The translations under genes and the position numbers were made by a program. 64,000 nucleotides of DNA from NCBI GenBank assembly GCA_037962975.1, contig CM075674.1, forward strand, positions 40,438,501 to 40,502,500, in the 5' to 3' direction. Source of the stretch: Clitoria ternatea. Its lineage: Eukaryota; Streptophyta; Magnoliopsida; Fabales; Fabaceae. Shown here in pieces: positions 58,551 to 64,000 of this stretch (within the stretch, counting starts at the first letter, position 1; every line of letters begins with the position of its first letter). The notes below the pieces were generated by a model. It had not been told where the DNA came from. It worked only from the letters and a program-made list of their open reading frames with translations, and ran no database searches.

Positions 58551-60657
58551 TCTTTTTTTCACTCGGGATTGTATAAATTTTGCCACTCGAAAATATTAAC
58601 TTCACTTAAAAGTAATCGCCTTATTTCACTTGGAAAGTTATTCATTTCACTCGTAGTCGGATGATTCTCACTCGGAAACTCTAACTGAATCGGCATCTTA
58701 TTCATTCCCTCTCCCTTTCTCGGAAATCGCCACTTGAAAGGATTTAGTCGGGGTTGAAGATTCTTGAAGAATAATCCGAGCACAAGTTGTCATGATGCCC
58801 GAGTGAGATATAAATGGGAGATGATTTCCGAGGGAAGAAAGGTTTAATACTCCCGAGTGAGAATTGACCAAGGGAAAACCTCTCACGAGTGGATAAGGTC
58901 TTACTCATTCCGAGTAAGACTTAACCTAGCGAATTCTCCCAATTGAGGATAGGTTGCGCATTTTTCGAGTGGAATATAATAAGGAAGACGACTTCCGAGT
59001 GAAGATGGTTAGGGTGTTTTTCGGAGCAACCCATTCAGAATAATGCGAACAACCACTCAGGAGTTTATCACTCAAAAAGACCCATTCACAGATGTCACTC
59101 GGAAATACATCAGTCAGACTTATATAACACGGTTATGCATCTTCCCGAGTCAGAGTCTTACTCGAGATTATACTCTTTTTTTTACTAGGGATTATGTAAA
59201 TTTTACCACTCGAAAATATCAACTTCACTTGAAAGTAATCGTCTTATTTCACTTGGAATGCTATTCATTTCACTCGTAGTCGGATGATTCTCACTCAGAA
59301 ACTCTAACTGAATCGGCATCTTATTCATTCCCTCTCCCTTTCTCGGAAATCGCCACTTGAAAGGATTTAGTCGGGGTTGAAGATTCTTGAAGAATAATCT
59401 GAGAACAAGTTGTCATGATGCCCGAGTGAGATATAAATAGGAGATCATTTTCGAGGGAAGAAAGGTTTAACACTCCCGAGTGAGAATTGACCGAGGGAAA
59501 ACCCCTCCCGAGTGGATAATGTCTTACTCATTCCGAGTAAGACTTAACCTAGCGAATTATCCCGATTGAGGATAGGTTGCGAATTTTCCGAGTGGAATAT
59601 AATAAGGAGGATGACTTCCGAGTGAAGATGGTCAGGGTGTTTTTCAGAGTAACCCATTCAGAATAATCCGAACAACCACTCGGGAGTTTATCACTCAAAA
59701 AGACCATTCACAGATTTCACTCGGAAATACATCAGTCAGACTTATGTAACTCGGTTATGCATCTTCCCGAGTCAGAGTCTTACTCGAGATTATACTCTTT
59801 TTTTCACTCGGGATTATGTAAATTTTGCCACTCGAAAATATCAACTTCACTTGAAAGTAATCGTCTTATTTCACTTGGAATGCTATTCATTTCACTCGTA
59901 GTCGGATGATTCTCACTCGGAAAGTCTAACTGAATCGGCATCTTATTCATTCCCTTTCCCTTTCTCGAAAATCGCCACTTGAAAGGATTTAGTCGGGGTT
60001 GAAGATTCTTGAAGAATAATCCGAGCACAAGTTGTCATGATGCCCGAGTGAGATATAAATGGGAGATCATTTCCGAGGGAAGAAAGGTTTAATACTCCCG
60101 AGTGAGAATTGACCGAGGGAAAACCCCTCCCGAGTGGATAAGGTCTTACTCATTCCGAGTAAGACTTAACCTAGCGAATTCTCCCGATTGAGGATAGGTT
60201 GCGCATTTTCCGAGTGGAATAAAATAAGGAGGATGACTTCCGAGTGAAGATGGTCAGGGTGTTTTTCAGAGCAACTCATTCAGAATAATCCGAACAACCA
60301 CTCGGGAGTTTATCACTCAAAAAGACCCATTCACAGATGTCACTCGGAAATACATCAGTCAGACTTATGTAACACGGTTTTGCATCTTCCCGAGTCAGAG
60401 TCTTACTCGGAATTATACTCTTTTTTTCACTCGGGATTATGTAAATTTTGCCACTTAGAAATATCAACTTCACTTGAAAGTAATCGTCTTATTTCACTTG
60501 GAATGTTATTCATTTCACTCGTAGTTGGATGATTCTCACTCGGAAACTCTAACTGAATCGGTATCTTACTCATTCCCTCTCCCTTTCTCGGAAATCGCCA
60601 CTTGAAAGGATTTAGTCGGGGTTGAAGATTCTTGAAGAATAATCCGAGCACAAGTTG

Positions 60658-61830
60658 CCGGAAACACTAAAGATTGATCCGAGCATGAATTGAACTCTTT
60701 CATCACTCGGATATGTGCTCTCCTCGAAATTATTTTCTCAGGAACATAATCGGAATTGAAGTCTTTGTTCGGAAGCACTCCTCCTTGAAAGACCCTCGGA
60801 ATGTATCACTCGGAAGTCTCACAGAGACACTTCACTCGGCAAAGCATCCACCCAGACACTTCCAAGTGACCTATATCCGAATCAGGACCTTCCGATTTAG
60901 GAAGTGGATAAAATTCTGAGTGAGAGGTCTCCCTGTATGCTATCCCGAGCAGTGGTGTTCCGAGTGGAAACTTCCGAGTTCAAAGTAACTCATTCCGAGT
61001 GGAGTGCTGTCGTGTGTGTAGTTCCGAGTGGGGATGCCACTGATTAGGGCGCTCAAGGGAACTGCCCTCTCCTCGCTCAAGCGGAAGTGAATCTCGCTTG
61101 AGCGAGATTTCCTCGGGATTATACTTTTTTTTCACTCGGGATTATATAAATTTTGCCACTCGGAAATATCAACTTCACTTGAAAGTAATCGTCTTATTTC
61201 ACTTGGAAAGTTATTCATTTCACTCGTAGTCGGATGATTCTCACTCGGAAACTCTAACTGAATCGGCATCTTATTCATTCTCTCTCCCTTTCTCGGAAAT
61301 CGCCACTTGAAAGGATTTAGTCGGGGTTGAAGATTCTTGAAGAATAATCCGAGCACAAGTTGTCGGAAACACTAAAGATTGATCCGAGCATGAATTAAAC
61401 TTTTTCATCACTCGGATATGTGCTCTCCTCAGAATTATTTTCTCAGGAACATAATCAGAGTTGCAGTCTTTGTTCGGAAGCACTCCTCCTGGAAAGACAC
61501 TCGGAATGTATCACTCGGAAGTCTCACAGAGACACTTCACTCGGCGAATCATCCACCCAGACACTTCCGAGTGACCTATATCCGAATCAGGACCTTCCGA
61601 TTTAAGGAGTGGATAAAATTCCGAGTGAGAGGTCTCCCTGTATGATATCCCGAGCAGTGGTGTTCCGAGTGGAAACTTCCGAGTTCAAAGTAACTCCTTT
61701 CGAGTGGAGTGCTGTCGTGTGTGTAGTTCCGAGTGGGGATGCCACTGATTGGGGCGCTCAAGGGAACTGCCCTCTCCTCGCTTAAGCGGAAGTGAATCTT
61801 GCTTGAGCGAGATTCACTCGGGATTATACT
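60658..61830. repeat. Variant segments of the array, copies 2 and 3
   Basis: Two adjacent ~705-bp units, each with the shared 250-bp part and the variant part. The palindromes lie near 61093 and 61795. The second ends about 60 bp before the array stops. Confidence 0.8.
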
Positions 61831-61890
61831 CTTTTTTTCACTCGGGATTATGTAAATTTTGCCACTCGGAAATATCAACTTCACTTGAAA

Positions 61891-63150
61891 GTTGTGAACA
61901 CCTCTTTTGGTCCGACCCAAATAGAAAGGATTCTGAGAGGACTGGACTTCATTTCCGAATGATCTGCTGAGAAGAATGACTCAGAATGATGATTTCCGAG
62001 TGAAAAAATGGTTATTTCTGAGTGAAGAAGGCTATTTTCGAGTGAAATATTGCCCTTTTTGGATAAATCCGAGTGAAATGACTTAAGGAATGATCAAATC
62101 CGAGTGAAATGACTCAGAATGGATCAAATCTGAGTGGAGTGTGCTCCTGTTGGAGTGAATCAGAGTGGAATGACTCAAAAAGAATCAAATATGAGTAGAA
62201 TTACTCAGAATGAGTTAGTTCCGAGTGGAATACTTCACTGATGAAGGTGAATAGGAGTGGAATGACTCCCTGTCAGAGCCATTCCGAGTGATGAATAGCT
62301 GACTCTATTGGAGGATAAATGCTAAGAAGGATTGCCTTCTGATTGCATCTAATCCGAGTGAAGAAGTGCTAATTGAAGTGAATCTGATTGGGGAATGTTT
62401 TTCTGGGCGAAGGCTGAGTCCGAGTGAAATAATCCCAATATCTGAGTAAGCACATCCGAAGGAGAAATGTTGATTGAAACCTTCTGATTGAAGTGTGAAG
62501 TCCGACTCTCAGTGAATCTGGGTGGTCAGATTCCGATTGGAACAGAACTCCGATTGTGAGTATATCTGGATGGTCAGATTTTGATGGGAAGAAAACCGAT
62601 TCCGAGTGAAGATGAAAAAGTTTCCAAGCCCTGATTACAAAGAAGGTCAACTCCAAGTGACAAATCCGAGTGACAACTCCGAATGAATATTTGCCGACTG
62701 AGCCATTCTTCAATCAGTTTCGTTGTCAATCTTCAATCGGTTTCCGAGTGACAACGACTGAATGAAAGGATTTCTGAATAAATGTGTCCGATTGGACTGA
62801 AGAAAGGAAAATCCGTGTGAAATCCTTTTGAAGACGACTCCCAAGTGAGTGCACCGAGCAGCTGATTGTCGAGTGAAAGCCATTCCTGATTGGAAAATAA
62901 GGGCGAGTGAGTGCACTGAACAATTGACGACTGAATGAAAATTCTGAGTGAGGAGAAGGCTCTTTCCGAGTGAAAATGTCCAAGAGTCCAATTTCTGAGT
63001 AAGAAGAAAGGCTCTTTCTGAGTGAAAATTGCCAAGATCCCAAATTCTGAGTGAGAAGGCTCTTTCTGGGTGAAGAATCTCCAAGGTCAGCACTAAGTGA
63101 AGAATCTCCAGTCAGCACCGAGTGAAGAATCTTCAGTCGGTTTCTGAGTC
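61891..63150 (+). repeat. Densely spaced CCGAGTGAA repeats, plus orientation
   Basis: Between 62060 and 62240 a ~36-bp unit (ATCCGAGTGAAATGACTCAG) repeats several times. After that the motif occurs every 25-45 bp with variation. No gene is seen. Confidence 0.75.
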
Positions 63151-63159
63151 ATTCCTTTC

Positions 63160-63770
63160 TCACCCACTCCCGAGTGAGTACTCTCACTCAAATCCGAGCT
63201 ATCCTTTCACCCATTCCCGAGCCCATTTTCAGTCAGAACTGAGTGACACTTCAGTCAGTCAGCCCTCTTCAAACCAATTCCGTGTCATCCCTCCTCAAAC
63301 CAATTCCGAGCCCCCCATTTTCACCAATTCTGAGACGCTTTTCACCAATTTCGAGTGACACTTTTCAATCAGCACCGAGTCCTCTTCAATCGGTTCTGAG
63401 TCAATTTTTACTCGGTCTGATTGATTGTTCCGATCAGAATTGCTTTGTTTGTCCCCTCAATCCAATTGCACACTTTTTCACTTGGATTCTCCTTACAGCA
63501 ACCCAATACCGAGCAAAACTTCCACTCGGCCTTCCATAGGAGAGCTCCTCCCAGAAGAATTCTCACTCAGAAAGGACTATTTTCACTCAGTTTTCTATTG
63601 GAAAACCTTCATTCCACTCGGAATTGACTCCAACTATGGATGAATACTAACTGAGAGGCTAATCCGAGTCATTTTCACTCGGAATTCTACCATGCTCTCT
63701 CAGATTTCCATCATTTTCTCTCGGATTTCAACCATGCTGACTTGGATTTCCACTATCCAAGTGGATCCTT
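63160..63770 (-). repeat. Motif-rich stretch, mixed to inverse orientation
   Basis: ATTCCGAGC, ACTCGG and TTCACTCGGAAT-like copies; the inverse form dominates from 63500. No gene is supported. Confidence 0.6.
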
Positions 63771-63779
63771 GAATTAAGG

Positions 63780-64000
63780 GAGGCGGCTCACTACCAGACA
63801 GGAAGAAAATGATAAAGAATTCCCACCAGCCTCCTTTGTCAAGATCCAGGCTGTTTCCAACACACTGTCCAAGTTGATTTGCTAATTTCAAAGGGCGGCT
63901 CACTACCAAACAAAGGAAAAAATAATAAAAATTCCCACCAGCCTCCATTCGGTTGTCAAGAGCCAGGCTGTCCAAGCAATCATGCACACTTGGGGACTCC
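63780..64000. repeat. Two tandem copies of a ~112-bp unit at the window edge
   Basis: GGCGGCTCACTACCA starts both copies (63782 and 63893) and ATTCCCACCAGCCTCC occurs in both. A poly-A-rich middle differs. The second copy may run past the window. Confidence 0.85.

Larger units (their letters stand above)
53815..61890. repeat. Tandem array of 623-bp units with variant ~705-bp units
   Basis: The landmark CCCATTCAGAATAATCCG occurs at 53963, 54586, 55209, 55832, 56455, 57078 and 57701, exactly 623 bp apart. It occurs again (with one base changed in each) at 59030, 59653 and 60275. Units alternate in two types, so 54780, 56026 and 57272 are copies at 1246 bp: a dimeric higher-order repeat. Each unit holds about ten CCGAGTG or CACTCGG motifs in both orientations. 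The ~60-codon minus-strand ORFs that recur here are by-products of repetition. Confidence 0.95.

Noticed and set aside
54780..61356. Recurring ~60-75-codon minus-strand ORFs in the tandem array (starting MLGLFFKNLQ)
   Set aside because: They recur only because the DNA repeats. They lack a domain, differ in length through random stops, and sit among non-coding motifs.
1..64000. tRNA or rRNA genes
   Set aside because: No cloverleaf-like A and B boxes or rRNA stretches were recognised by eye. The tRNA-like matches are only the retroelement primer sites.

Overview
This is plant nuclear DNA, almost certainly from a eudicot. Two intron-containing host genes sit in a sea of plant transposons: a plasma-membrane syntaxin of the SYP12 group and a chloroplast two-RRM RNA-binding protein of the CP33 type. 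The repeat style (Tekay and Athila-like LTR elements, CACTA with AGCGACGG subterminal repeats) suggests a legume, but that is an inference.

Layout. 1-25259 is a three-level nest. A decayed Tekay-like element (tail of its polyprotein, then a 3' LTR of about 3.15 kb) was split by a minus-strand Tekay element at 1794-23391 with about 3.95-kb LTRs and a frameshifted gag-pol. The left LTR of that element was split in turn by a young minus-strand Athila/Tat-like element at 3910-12764, with two 1643-bp LTRs and GCCCG target duplications. The youngest element has gag-protease but no reverse transcriptase or integrase. In their place is an ORF whose first eight residues equal those of histone H3. 25260-28725 holds the syntaxin gene. 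28725-32234 is a 5'-truncated Reina-like chromovirus with an open pol frame, bounded by two copies of an 80-bp block. 33205-34030 is a PBS plus LTR remnant. 34038-46083 is a complete 12-kb CACTA transposon (TSD TAT). It has a broken TNP2-type transposase, an intact five-exon second gene (plant transposase, Ptta/En/Spm type), a captured receptor-kinase fragment, a copia fragment and a long foldback. 48727-50833 (minus) is the CP33-like gene. 51000-63770 is dominated by a dispersed CCGAGTGA motif and includes a tandem array of 623-bp units.

Two short-sequence phenomena cut across element boundaries. Covarying palindromes centred on CGCTTGAGCG appear in clusters in at least four unrelated repeat families. 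The CCGAGTGA motif is shared by an LTR and the tandem array. Together with the histone H3-like N-terminus and the CACTA foldback, these are the observations most worth following.
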